This document shows, in pieces, positions 42,801-50,856 of a stretch of 64,000 nucleotides of DNA (within the stretch, counting starts at the first letter, position 1; each line of letters opens with the position of its first letter). The position numbers were made by a program, and so were the translations under genes. This stretch comes from Bacteroidaceae bacterium (GTDB taxonomy: Bacteria > Bacteroidota > Bacteroidia > Bacteroidales > Bacteroidaceae): positions 62,001-126,000 of the forward strand of contig JAGBTN010000005.1 in the NCBI GenBank assembly GCA_017631315.1, given 5' to 3'. The notes beneath the pieces are model-generated. The model made no database searches. It was given only the letters and a program-made list of their open reading frames with translations, and was not told the DNA's origin.

Positions 42801-43750
42801 ATGCGGTTTTTGTCTATGGTGACTGCGTCGGCCAGGGTGTAGGTGCCACGATAGTCGCCGTTGACTACGAGGTCGACCACCTGGCTCCACGGTGTCCACT
42901 GCAGTTCGCCGCGTTTTGCCATGGCCCACGCCACGGGGTTACGCATGAGTGTCTTGTCGCGGTAGCTGTTGATGAGCACCCATTTCTTGCACTTTGCGGG
43001 CGACTCGTTCTTGCCTCCCTTCATGACATGGTGGCTCTTTCCGTCGTCGTACTTCATGCGGAAGGCTTTGTTTTCGTGTGTGGAGGAGAAGTTGCCGCGC
43101 ACGCGGAACTGGATGGGGTACTCCTGGAGCATGGTTCCGTCTTCGTAGATGAGCACGGAGTTCGACTCGAAGTCTTCGCCACGAACGGTGGGCAGGATGT
43201 TGTCTTTGACGTGGATGCTGAGGGTGGGCAGATTGGTTATCTGGTAGAAGCGGCTGTCGTCGCCTACGCCTGCGTGTCCGTAGAACTGGAGTTCGGCGAT
43301 GTTGCAATAGGAACCTGTGCCGCCCACGTAGCGGACATAGCGGAAGCCGCGGCTGACGTTTACGTCTGCAACGGCGGCTTCGCCGGTGGCAGGCCTTTCG
43401 CCGATGAAATAGAGGGGTATGGCGTCCATGAAGTCGGGACTGTTTGCGCCCTCGAAGAGACTGAGGAACATGCGGTCGGCACCTTGCCAACCCGATGCCG
43501 GCGTGAAGCCGATGCGGGTGATGACATGGGGTTCGCCAAGGTCGAGACCCACCCATCCAAATGCGGAGGAATTGGTGCTGTAATAGGTCGATGCTTCGCC
43601 GTCGAAAGCAGCCTGTGCCTTTGTCTCTGAGCCAGAACAGATTATCATACCTTCGAGAAGGTGATCGGTGGCCGAATCATAGGCATAGAGGGTGCTCGAA
43701 CTCAGCAGAAGCGAGAATAAAAGTGATAGGCTATAAAGTATTCGTTTCAT
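39827..43750 (-). CDS. Secreted CotH-kinase-like protein with discoidin, GLUG, Ig-like (BIG2) and dockerin modules
   Basis: In this 1307-residue product, the signal peptide (about 1-23) is followed by an F5/8C module (about 30-155). A CotH domain (about 165-575) has FRVRGNFSSTHENKAFRMKYDD, WVLINSYRDKTLMRNPVAWAMA, GGYYIEADNNY and the metal-binding DxD in GPVWDADLALEND near 443. Next come GLUG-type repeats (about 585-815), an F5/8C module (about 860-1000), a BIG2 Ig-like domain (about 1007-1085), another F5/8C module (about 1095-1240), and a terminal dockerin (GDVNGDGLTSLLDYEAM, ADINADGKVNAQDLM). CotH proteins are atypical kinases that phosphorylate secreted proteins. In Bacteroidetes the substrate is unknown. 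The dockerin and modules are shared with the next gene. Confidence 0.86.
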   Translation of the reverse strand: MKRILYSLSLLFSLLLSSSTLYAYDSATDHLLEGMIICSGSETKAQAAFDGEASTYYSTNSSAFGWVGLDLGEPHVITRIGFTPASGWQGADRMFLSLFEGANSPDFMDAIPLYFIGERPATGEAAVADVNVSRGFRYVRYVGGTGSYCNIAELQFYGHAGVGDDSRFYQITNLPTLSIHVKDNILPTVRGEDFESNSVLIYEDGTMLQEYPIQFRVRGNFSSTHENKAFRMKYDDGKSHHVMKGGKNESPAKCKKWVLINSYRDKTLMRNPVAWAMAKRGELQWTPWSQVVDLVVNGDYRGTYTLADAVTIDKNRIRITEMTETDTEGEALTGGYYIEADNNYSRETYHFLSSHGNTMSVHEPDEDIMQPAQFQYIKNTWNDMENIVFGKNYTDPEAGLRSVVDVESFLRWFLISEFNGNTDMICQVFLYKERADDHFYTGPVWDADLALENDITTYPANERMDWTYKVRQTGQYSQFVSRILSDPSVFAQLQEIWAKLRKKGAFNPEDVAADVDSIRREIRASADLNFTRWPYLNQELSLNPQVPGSWELEVDRVRNYVYNRVAWMDEMLSYGTLRKENGIYQIASGLDLCTFSQMVNEGGQNDAKAELVSDINMAGYNADFNPIGTSTAPFNGTFNGNGHTISGLNLTGGEAVALFSYCGSCELQNIVFDETCRVEGSGSVAMLCGNVRNGAVTISGVENHGTVVASGNAAGALVGSGRLLSVFTITNCSNTGSITAQSNAAALVGTSAGKLSMENCFNIGVITGSAEGKEFGFATKSLVINNCWDYTSGQTLNMTPAQVEDGELCYLINDNAGKDIWRQNLDNGRERDMWPVLRKTAGMVYKKDGIYTNILSSLVPYRYFKLTFTQLQGGQNGVLQFAEFDLLNDVLEEAENLSGYDGPEGFGGEGWINATDDNVGTKYCGSFNGNSSFLFDAGSEISVYGYRLYTANDTQSSPDRNPSSWKLYGSNSRLDASDAGWQLIDERKDDWTMQPTNYEPYDFYIPMSLKTLTLSKQQAMLLPGEELQLDYSYTPLTIQNLSPKWVSTDADVATVDEKGRVVAVGLGKTDIVLSVPSISTLRDTCSIVVVKERPGHRYYQFAIDAIRSGGTIQLAEFDLLDAEGKEVTPLTLYAYTGSSVDNHPHSDLLDDSYNTKYCGSYSAGTTLYIYIDAGKKVTLSGYRLTTANDTQWYPGRNPASWSLLGSNVKSKVPGSNVWTLLDRRENDNTLGAVNYTPYDFFFTYPTPVIPGDVNGDGLTSLLDYEAMRAYIVGKQVEGFSAEAADINADGKVNAQDLMRLIHILTEE

Positions 43751-43806
43751 CGTTTTTCTGTTGTTTTATGCATGGTATCGTGCGCACATACGCACATTTG
43801 GCGCAA

Positions 43807-43814
43807 CAAAGATA
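43807..43814 (-). promoter_or_regulatory. -7 element of the CotH gene promoter
   Basis: TATCTTTG on the minus strand, 57 nt before the ATG at 43750. The -33 is unclear. Confidence 0.5.
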
Positions 43815-43915
43815 GTGATTTTTTGATTTCGCCGATACATTCCTGCCGATTTTTTGCGTTTTCTCACTACATTCTGTATTACACGTCGGAGAAAAGGCTT
43901 GGCTACACCGACAAA

Positions 43916-43995
43916 AAGGGTTAACCATTATGGGAAAATAGGTTAACCATTACGGGCAGAAAGGTTAAGCATTCTGTCGATAAAGCTTAACCTAT
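43916..43995. repeat. 22-bp-periodic GGTTAACC array D4 (4 units)
   Basis: Cores start at 43919 (GGTTAACC), 43941 (GGTTAACC), 43963 (GGTTAAGC) and 43985 (GCTTAACC), exactly 22 bp apart. The last two are reverse complements and can pair. On the minus strand the final pair is followed by CTTTTTG, a terminator-like end for the AraC gene, which stops at 44034. Confidence 0.9.
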
Positions 43996-44033
43996 TTTTC
44001 GGAGCACGAACGGCTGTTGAGGGAGGGGGCTGC

Positions 44034-44912
44034 TTATTGTGTTTTTCCGTCGCGATACTGCTGGGGCGAAACGCCTACCTGGAGGCGGAAAAAGCGTCCG
44101 AAATGCGACTGATTCTTGAAGCCCATCGAGGAGGCAATCTGCTTGATGCTCTTGCTGCTGTCGCGAAGCATAAATTTCGCAGAACGTACGATTTCATCGC
44201 TTATCAGCTGGTTTGCCGTACGCCCCGTAAAGCGTTTGCATATGCCGGAAAAGTACTTGGGCGTGATGCAGAAAAGGCTGGCATACTCGTTTACGTTAAG
44301 ATAGGGCAGCGAAGGGTCGTGCAAATGCTGCATGAAGCGGTGCAGAATGTTCTCGCCGGAACTGTAAGTTTGCTGAATAGTCTTGTCGTCCTGCGCCCTG
44401 TACAAATCGATTAACTCGTAAACCAGCGAAGCCAACAGCAGGCGGAGGCGCAACTCCTTGTTCGCTGTCTCCGGGCTCTGGAGATTGTTTTGCAGCAGAC
44501 CGAAATAACCGCGGCAACGCTCCTGCGTCATCTCGTCTGCCGGAAGAACCTGCAACGCTCTGGAAAACATGGCATGAGACCACTCCATACGGACCATCTG
44601 CGAAATGTGTGCAATATAGTTCGGCGAGAGAAAAAGCATCGTAGCATTGAAGTCCATGCTCATCATGCTCTTCTCGAAAATGATGCGAGGATGGCAAATC
44701 ATAATGTCACCCTCCTTCAACTGATACGTATTCTCGTCGACAGACAACTGTGCCACACCACGAGTCACCAACGAAAACAAGAAGCCTTCAACCAGAACAG
44801 TAGACACCTCATGACGACGCACCTGCTCGAAATCATCGAAAATGGCAATGTGCTCGTTGTAATGAAAGTTCAAACCCTCGTCGATTATTGTTCGTATATT
44901 CAGCGTTTTCAT
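44034..44912 (-). CDS. AraC-family transcriptional regulator, divergent from the RND operon
   Basis: I chose the ATG at 44912, giving 292 residues (MKTLNIRTIIDEGLNFHYNE...). The frame is open further upstream, but that part overlaps the -7 box and the divergent regulatory region. An N-terminal cupin-like sensor (about 20-150, VARGVAQLSVDENTYQLKEGDIMICHP) precedes two HTH motifs (about 195-290, LNVNEYASLFCITPKYFSGICKRFTG and SIKQIASSMGFKNQSHFGRFFRLQVGVSPQQYR). The divergent arrangement suggests that it controls the efflux operon at 45115. Confidence 0.9.
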   Translation of the reverse strand: MKTLNIRTIIDEGLNFHYNEHIAIFDDFEQVRRHEVSTVLVEGFLFSLVTRGVAQLSVDENTYQLKEGDIMICHPRIIFEKSMMSMDFNATMLFLSPNYIAHISQMVRMEWSHAMFSRALQVLPADEMTQERCRGYFGLLQNNLQSPETANKELRLRLLLASLVYELIDLYRAQDDKTIQQTYSSGENILHRFMQHLHDPSLPYLNVNEYASLFCITPKYFSGICKRFTGRTANQLISDEIVRSAKFMLRDSSKSIKQIASSMGFKNQSHFGRFFRLQVGVSPQQYRDGKTQ

Positions 44913-44935
44913 ACCTTTATGACACAATTTCGTTG

Positions 44936-44943
44936 CAAAGATA
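44936..44943 (-). promoter_or_regulatory. -7 element of the AraC gene promoter
   Basis: TATCTTTG on the minus strand, 24 nt before the ATG at 44912. It lies inside the longer open frame, which supports the downstream start. Confidence 0.55.
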
Positions 44944-45114
44944 CACCATTCAGCCTCTCTTTTCTGCCAAACCAGACCACTATTTATCCCAGATTTCGCA
45001 AAAAAGAAACACAATTGGAGAAATAGAACAAACATTCCGCCACCATAGACATACATCCAAAAGGAAAAAGTCGTTATTTTGCAAGCACAAACAACAAAAA
45101 CAAACACAAACACT

Positions 45115-46149
45115 ATGAATAACATCAAACAGCTCGTGCTACCCGCACTCGTCACAATACTCACTGCCTGCGGAGGCAACAAAACAGACTACAAAGCGGA
45201 GCCACTCAAAGTAACAACCGAAACAGTCTGCATCAATAACACACCGCACAGCAGAACATACGTCGGCAAAGTAGAAGAACACAGCAGCACACCCGTCAGC
45301 TTCACCAGCATGGGAACCGTCACACATGTCTATGCAGAAGAAGGACAACACATAGCAAAAGGACAACTCATAGCAGAAATGGACTCCACGCAAAACAAGA
45401 ATGCACTCATCACAACACAGGCAATGCTCGAACAGGCAATGGATGCACAACAACGAATGAAAGTCCTTCACGACGCAAAAGCCATCTCCGACATCGATTG
45501 GATAGACGTACAAACCAAAGTACGCACTGCCGAATCCAATCTCCAAATGGCAAAGAAAGCTCTCGCCGACTGCCAACTGAAAGCCCCCCGCAGCGGAATC
45601 GTCGGAACAAAACAAATGGAAAACGGCATGACTGCACTGCCCTCACAACCCGTATGCACTATTCTCGACATCACAACGGTCAAGGTAAAAGTCTCCGTCC
45701 CCGAAAAAGAAATCACACTCTTTGCACCTTCTGCAAACAACATCCAAAACATTACAATCACCGCCGAAGCACTCCCGGGCAAAACATTCAACCCAATCAA
45801 ACTCGTCCGCAACGTGCAAGGAGACCCACTCACACACACCTACGACGTATTCCTCGAACTGAAAAACCCAGACCTGCAACTTCTGCCAGGCATGGTAGTC
45901 AGCGTATCAATGCCCATAGGCTCCGAAACAGACACAAACAACATCACCGTCCCCATACAAGCCGTTCAGCAAAACGCAGACAACACATACTTCGTATGGC
46001 TTAAAAAGAACAACAAAGCACAACGACAAACAGTACAAATCGGACAAACACAAGGCAATCGCATCGTCATTTCGTCAGGACTGAAAGAAAAAGACGAAGT
46101 CATTATCGAAGGATATCAAAAAGTAAGCGAAGACAGTAACATCAAATAA
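45115..46149 (+). CDS. RND efflux periplasmic adaptor (membrane fusion protein), lipoprotein
   Basis: The ATG at 45115 yields a lipoprotein signal (MNNIKQLVLPALVTILTAC-GG). In this 344-residue product, the biotinyl-lipoyl halves GTVTHVYAEEGQHIAKGQLIAEMD and LKAPRSGIVGTKQMENG flank an alpha hairpin (about 90-140). A beta-barrel and a membrane-proximal domain follow. The adaptor joins the inner-membrane pump to the outer-membrane channel. The gene is strikingly rich in A and C at third codon positions. The RND pump gene starts nine nt downstream. Confidence 0.92.
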   Translation: MNNIKQLVLPALVTILTACGGNKTDYKAEPLKVTTETVCINNTPHSRTYVGKVEEHSSTPVSFTSMGTVTHVYAEEGQHIAKGQLIAEMDSTQNKNALITTQAMLEQAMDAQQRMKVLHDAKAISDIDWIDVQTKVRTAESNLQMAKKALADCQLKAPRSGIVGTKQMENGMTALPSQPVCTILDITTVKVKVSVPEKEITLFAPSANNIQNITITAEALPGKTFNPIKLVRNVQGDPLTHTYDVFLELKNPDLQLLPGMVVSVSMPIGSETDTNNITVPIQAVQQNADNTYFVWLKKNNKAQRQTVQIGQTQGNRIVISSGLKEKDEVIIEGYQKVSEDSNIK

Positions 46150-46158
46150 ACAGATAAC

Positions 46159-49100
46159 ATGGGACAGCAAACCAAAAGCAACCTAATGCAACACTGGTCC
46201 GCATGGCCTCTCAAAAACCGGGGCATAACAGCACTCATCACCATCATACTACTTGCATACGGACTCTATGGACTCGTCATGATGCCAAAAGACGAGTTCC
46301 CACCCTTCACCATGAGAATGGGTGTCATCGTAGCAGTCATGCCTGGTGCAACCAGCCAGGAAATAGAAACACAAGTGGCACGACCGCTTGAACGATACAT
46401 CTTCACATTCAAAGAAGTCGACCGCGACAAGACAACAACGCAAAGCATGAACGGCATCTGCTTCATGAAGGTTAACTTCGATGCCAAACTCACCAATCTT
46501 GCACCAGTATGGAACAAGATGAAACACGGCGTCAACGAGTTCAAAAGCCAACTGCCAAAAGGTGTTGCCGCACTCATTGTCAAAGACGATTTCGGAGAAG
46601 CCTCTGCCCTACTCATAACACTTCAAAGCAATCAACGCTCCTATCGAGAGTTGCAAGAATATAGCGACGAACTGGCCGACCGACTGCGACGAGTTAAAAG
46701 TGTCAGCAACGTGCGTCAGTATGGTGAGAAAAAGGAACAGATAAGTATCTATGTTAACCGTGAACGACTGGCCGCTTATGGCATCGGACAAACCACACTC
46801 CTCAATGCTCTCTCCAACGAAGGACTTACCACTCTAAGCGGCAGCATCAACAGTTCCTTGACAAACACACCGCTACACCTATCCCCCACACGGCACACAG
46901 AAGAAGAAGTGATGAACCAGATCATCTACTCCGATGCTTCGGGCAAAGTGGTTCGGGTATGCGATATTGCCGAAGTGAAACGGGAGTACGACACGAGTGA
47001 CAGTTATATCGAAAACAATGGAGAGCGTTGTGTGTTGCTTTCCCTTGAGATGACGGAAGGTAACAACATTGTACATTACGGAGAAGATGTCAACAAAGTG
47101 ATTGATACCTTCTGCCAAGAAACATTACCAGATGATGTGAACGTGTCGTGCATTACTGACCAACCGAAAGTCGTAAAGGAGAGTGTCAATGATTTTATCA
47201 TTAATCTTCTCGAATCGATGGCTGTCATCATTCTTGTAATGGCACTGCTATTCCCCATACGAAGTGCTATTGTTGCTGCCATCACTATTCCCCTTTCCAC
47301 CTTTATCAGCGTTGGAATCATGTATATTCTAAGCATTCCTTTGAATACTATCACGCTGGCTTCTCTTATTGTGGTTCTGGGTATGATAGTGGATAATAGT
47401 ATTGTTGTAATTGATGGCTACTTGGAATACCTTCGCATGGGCATTAACCGTCGTGAAGCAGCCATCATGTCTGTCAAACAATACTTCATGCCTATGCTGC
47501 TGGCCACAGTATGTATCTGTGCCATTTTCTTCCCCATTCTTTTCACAATGACTGGCGAAGCCGGCGATGTTGTTAAGTACTTCCCCCCAACTATCACCAT
47601 CTGCCTAATGGTAAGCCTTGTGGTTGCCGCATTCATCATTCCGGCCTTGAATGTACAATTTATTAAGGAAGTAGAGAAGAAGGACGTTGGCAAACGCAAC
47701 ATTACGGACAGGGCTCAGGACATTTACGACGTGGCTTTGAAATGGACATTCCGTCATCCGTATCTGACTATCTTCGGCAGTTTTGTGTTGGTTGTACTCA
47801 CTTCTTTTATTTTCCCAACTCTTAAGATACGACAATTCCCTTTTGCCGACCGAAATCAATTTGCCTGCGAAGTTTTTCTTCCTCAGGGTGTAGGGTTGGA
47901 CAAGACGCGGTCTGTGACGGAAGCCTTACGCGACTCGCTTGCCAAGGACGAACGTGTGACGGGCGTCACTACTTTTATGGGATGCTCCTCGCCTCGCTTT
48001 CAGATAAGCTATGAGCCTCAACTTGGCGGAAAAAACTTTGCGCAACTCATCGTGAACACGACGGACATAAAGACTACGCTTGAGATGCTTGACGAGTATG
48101 CGCCTCGTTTCAGCAATTACTGGCCTGAGGCATACGTGCGTTTCAAACAGATGGACTACCTGCCTGTGCCTACTTATGAGTATCGTTTCTATGGCAACGA
48201 CATCGACAGCATCGAGCTTGCGGCGGAACGTTTGATGGGGCATTTGCGAAAGATGCCTGAGTTGGAATGGGTGCATACTGATTTCGATCGGCCTTCTACT
48301 ATTGTGGATATTGCACTCGACCCAGTCACTTCTTCGCAACTAGGCATTTCGCGTACGGCAGCAGAACTGCAGTTGGCAATGCAAACGGGTAAGGTGCAGG
48401 TGGCATCCATATGGGACGGCAACTACGAGGTGCCTGTCGTGCTACGCGACAAGGCTGCCGAAGAGATGACGGTGAGCGAGGTAGGTGATATTTATCTTAC
48501 GCCATTGGCCCAGCCGTCGAGCAGTGTTCCTCTTCGCCATGTTGCCGATGTCAGCCCGCGTTGGGTGCCTACTAACATTATACATAGGGGTGGCATACGT
48601 TGCATCACTGTAACTGCCGAGAACAAACGTGGTGTGCTGGCTACTGCAGTACAGCAGAGGATAGAAAATCTGCTGAAGGATGATTTAGTTTTGCCTTCGG
48701 GTGTGACATACGAGATTGGCGGTGAGCCGGAGAAAAACCTTGAAATTGTGCCGGAAGTGGCTCTTGGGTTAGGTGTGGCCTTGATTATCATTTTCTTCTT
48801 CCTGCTGTTTAACTTCAGGCGTTTTGGACTGACGGGTCTGTGCATGGTGTCTATCCTTCTTTCGTTGCCGGGAGCCATGATAGGTCTTGGCCTAGCCAAC
48901 ATTACATTGGGGCTGACTGGTCTGTTTGGTTTTATTACGCTTATGGGCATTATCATGCGTAACGAGATTCTTATCTTCGAACATGCCGACCAGATGATTG
49001 CCGAGGGCATGTCGGTGCGAGATGCGGCCTTCGATGCCGGTCGGCGCAGAATGGTTCCGATATTCTTGACAACGGCAACAACGGCTGTGGGCGTCATTCC

Positions 49101-49266
49101 GATGATACTGAGCGGTTCTTCGTTCTGGGCGCCCGTTGGCATTACCATCTTTGCCGGCGGCATAGGCACACTCATCCTTGTGGTGCTGGTTCTGCCTATT
49201 GCATATTGGAAACTCAACGAGAAACACTTTCCCAATACACCAACCAATACAAACTTACCGCAATGA
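46159..49266 (+). CDS. RND-family efflux transporter (AcrB/HAE-type inner-membrane pump)
   Basis: The 1035-residue product has twelve predicted membrane helices in two halves with two large periplasmic loops. Signatures are NRGITALITIILLAYGLYGLVMMPKDEFP, the TM4 motif VVLGMIVDNSIVVIDGY, PMLLATVCICAIFFPI, and in the C-terminal half GLFGFITLMGIIMRNEILIFEHADQ. Of the two adjacent proton-relay aspartates usual in AcrB TM4, one is Asn here. The pump uses proton flow to expel drugs, bile salts or lipophilic molecules. Codon choice changes part-way through the gene near 46.8 kb. The last 4 nt overlap the outer-membrane factor gene. Confidence 0.93.
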   Translation: MGQQTKSNLMQHWSAWPLKNRGITALITIILLAYGLYGLVMMPKDEFPPFTMRMGVIVAVMPGATSQEIETQVARPLERYIFTFKEVDRDKTTTQSMNGICFMKVNFDAKLTNLAPVWNKMKHGVNEFKSQLPKGVAALIVKDDFGEASALLITLQSNQRSYRELQEYSDELADRLRRVKSVSNVRQYGEKKEQISIYVNRERLAAYGIGQTTLLNALSNEGLTTLSGSINSSLTNTPLHLSPTRHTEEEVMNQIIYSDASGKVVRVCDIAEVKREYDTSDSYIENNGERCVLLSLEMTEGNNIVHYGEDVNKVIDTFCQETLPDDVNVSCITDQPKVVKESVNDFIINLLESMAVIILVMALLFPIRSAIVAAITIPLSTFISVGIMYILSIPLNTITLASLIVVLGMIVDNSIVVIDGYLEYLRMGINRREAAIMSVKQYFMPMLLATVCICAIFFPILFTMTGEAGDVVKYFPPTITICLMVSLVVAAFIIPALNVQFIKEVEKKDVGKRNITDRAQDIYDVALKWTFRHPYLTIFGSFVLVVLTSFIFPTLKIRQFPFADRNQFACEVFLPQGVGLDKTRSVTEALRDSLAKDERVTGVTTFMGCSSPRFQISYEPQLGGKNFAQLIVNTTDIKTTLEMLDEYAPRFSNYWPEAYVRFKQMDYLPVPTYEYRFYGNDIDSIELAAERLMGHLRKMPELEWVHTDFDRPSTIVDIALDPVTSSQLGISRTAAELQLAMQTGKVQVASIWDGNYEVPVVLRDKAAEEMTVSEVGDIYLTPLAQPSSSVPLRHVADVSPRWVPTNIIHRGGIRCITVTAENKRGVLATAVQQRIENLLKDDLVLPSGVTYEIGGEPEKNLEIVPEVALGLGVALIIIFFFLLFNFRRFGLTGLCMVSILLSLPGAMIGLGLANITLGLTGLFGFITLMGIIMRNEILIFEHADQMIAEGMSVRDAAFDAGRRRMVPIFLTTATTAVGVIPMILSGSSFWAPVGITIFAGGIGTLILVVLVLPIAYWKLNEKHFPNTPTNTNLPQ

Positions 49267-50618
49267 AACGATACACAATATGTTTTTATGCACTGACAAT
49301 GTGCATGACCTTGTCTGCTCAGACAATGACACTGGAAGAATGTCTGGAACGCGCAAGGGAGAACAACCACGAATTGCAGATGGCAGCGCTGGAGATTGAG
49401 GCGGCTTCGGAGCAGAAAAGCGAGGCTTTCACCAACTACTTCCCACGCATCAGTGCAAACGTGATGGCGTTCCGTTTATTCGATGAAATGGTCAAATCCG
49501 ACGGCACCTACCCTCAGGAAATCGCAGCACTGAGCCCTCAGTTTGCTCCTCTTGCAGGAACGCCGTTCACGGTCTCGGAGTTCAACCGTGCCTATGCTGT
49601 TTCCGCCACCCTCGTACAACCGCTTTTCTCTGGAGGCCAGATTGTGAACGGCAATAAGTTGGCGCGCATACAGCAGGATGTGGCTGTACTCAAACAACAA
49701 CTTACCACGAAGGAAATTCTCCAGAAAGTTACCGAATGTTATTGGCAACTTGCTCAAGTGCGCTACAATTTGAGCACGCTCGAGGCCGCCGAGAAACAGA
49801 TAGAGGCCGTAATGGCACAGGTGGAATTGTTCCTGAAGGCCGGCATTACGACGCGCAACTCTGTGCTGAAGGTACGCCTACGCCAGCAGGAACTCTCAAG
49901 CGCACGACTCAAGTTGGAGAATGCCGACCATGTATTGCGCCTGTTGCTTGCACAACAAATAGGCATTGCTCCGGCCGAAGCCGAAAAAAGCTTCGACATC
50001 GTCCTGGAAGACAAACCTTTAGAGCAACCCATTGAGGCCATAAAAGGGGCACTCTCGCTTAGCCCCGACCACCGCGAAGAACTGCAACTCCTGGGGAAAA
50101 AGGTGGAGGCACAGGCATTGCAAGTGAAGATGGAACGCGGCAAACACCTGCCCCATCTGGGCATTGGCCTGGCCGGATACCATAGCGGGCTTGGCGGCTT
50201 CTCCGAGAAAGCAGAACAATATCTACCCTCCCGCCTGAACAACGGGCTCGTCTTCGGCACACTCTCCATACCCATCAGCGACTGGTGGGGCGGCATTCAT
50301 GCGATGAAACGGCAGAAAATCAAACTTCAGCAAGCCAAAAGCGAGCGAGAAAACGTACAACAAATGTTGCAGATTGACATCGAACGCGCATGGACAAATG
50401 TTCAGGAAGCCTACAAACAAACACAAATCGCACAGACCTGTTGTGAGGAAGCGGCTGAAAACCTGCGAATGAGTAACGACCAGTATCGGATGAGCACCTG
50501 CACGCTGACCGACCTGCTCGATGCAGAAACACTGAACCGCCAAGCACAAAACGACCTCGCACGCGCCAAAGCTGCCTACCAAATTGCACTCTCCGACTAC
50601 CGAAGAAAAGCACAATAA
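49263..50618 (+). CDS. TolC-like outer-membrane efflux protein
   Basis: I chose the ATG at 49263, which overlaps the pump stop (ATGA) and gives a signal peptide (MKRYTICFYALTMCMTLSA-QT). The 451-residue product has two OEP repeats, with TLEECLERARENNHELQMAALEIEAA, FNRAYAVSATLVQPLFSGGQI, long coiled helices, SIPISDWWGG and STCTLTDLLDAETL. It forms the trimeric outer-membrane duct of the tripartite efflux system. Repeat array D5 follows and probably serves as the terminator. Confidence 0.92.
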   Translation: MKRYTICFYALTMCMTLSAQTMTLEECLERARENNHELQMAALEIEAASEQKSEAFTNYFPRISANVMAFRLFDEMVKSDGTYPQEIAALSPQFAPLAGTPFTVSEFNRAYAVSATLVQPLFSGGQIVNGNKLARIQQDVAVLKQQLTTKEILQKVTECYWQLAQVRYNLSTLEAAEKQIEAVMAQVELFLKAGITTRNSVLKVRLRQQELSSARLKLENADHVLRLLLAQQIGIAPAEAEKSFDIVLEDKPLEQPIEAIKGALSLSPDHREELQLLGKKVEAQALQVKMERGKHLPHLGIGLAGYHSGLGGFSEKAEQYLPSRLNNGLVFGTLSIPISDWWGGIHAMKRQKIKLQQAKSERENVQQMLQIDIERAWTNVQEAYKQTQIAQTCCEEAAENLRMSNDQYRMSTCTLTDLLDAETLNRQAQNDLARAKAAYQIALSDYRRKAQ

Positions 50619-50691
50619 TTGCCCATTCCATCGGCATTTTTAACCACAACGACAGCCTCTGGAGGAAAGAACGCCGAACCCTTCCCCCAAA

Positions 50692-50780
50692 AAAGGTTAA
50701 CCATTATTGGCAATTAGGTTAACCATTCCATCAATAATCGTTAACCATTCCGGCAAGAATGGTTAACGTATTTTTTTTTG
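50692..50780. repeat. 22-bp-periodic GGTTAACC array D5 (4 units) ending in a terminator hairpin
   Basis: Cores start at 50695 (GGTTAACC), 50717 (GGTTAACC), 50739 (CGTTAACC) and 50761 (GGTTAACG), exactly 22 bp apart. The last two are compensating variants that form a perfect 11-bp stem (CGTTAACCATT / AATGGTTAACG, 8-nt loop) followed by TATTTTTTTTTG. This is an intrinsic-terminator structure for the efflux operon. Confidence 0.92.
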
Positions 50781-50822
50781 TGCTTTTGAGGCATATCATT
50801 AGGAAGGAACAGGGAAAAAATG

Positions 50823-50830
50823 TATCTTTG
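50823..50830 (+). promoter_or_regulatory. -7 element of the glutaminase-A-like gene
   Basis: TATCTTTG, 26 nt before the ATG at 50857. No -33 TTTG lies at the usual spacing. Confidence 0.5.
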
Positions 50831-50856
50831 CAAAGCAAAAATCAAATATTAGCTTT

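Noticed and set aside
42317-43630. Long open frame antisense to the CotH gene (plus strand)
   Set aside because: It lies wholly opposite a strongly supported gene, its product is Val/Cys/His-rich with no domain, and no promoter or start context supports it.
44913-45182. N-terminal extension of the AraC regulator to 45182
   Set aside because: It would be a low-complexity hydrophobic Phe/Val stretch antisense to the efflux promoter, and it overlaps the start of the divergent gene and the TATCTTTG box.
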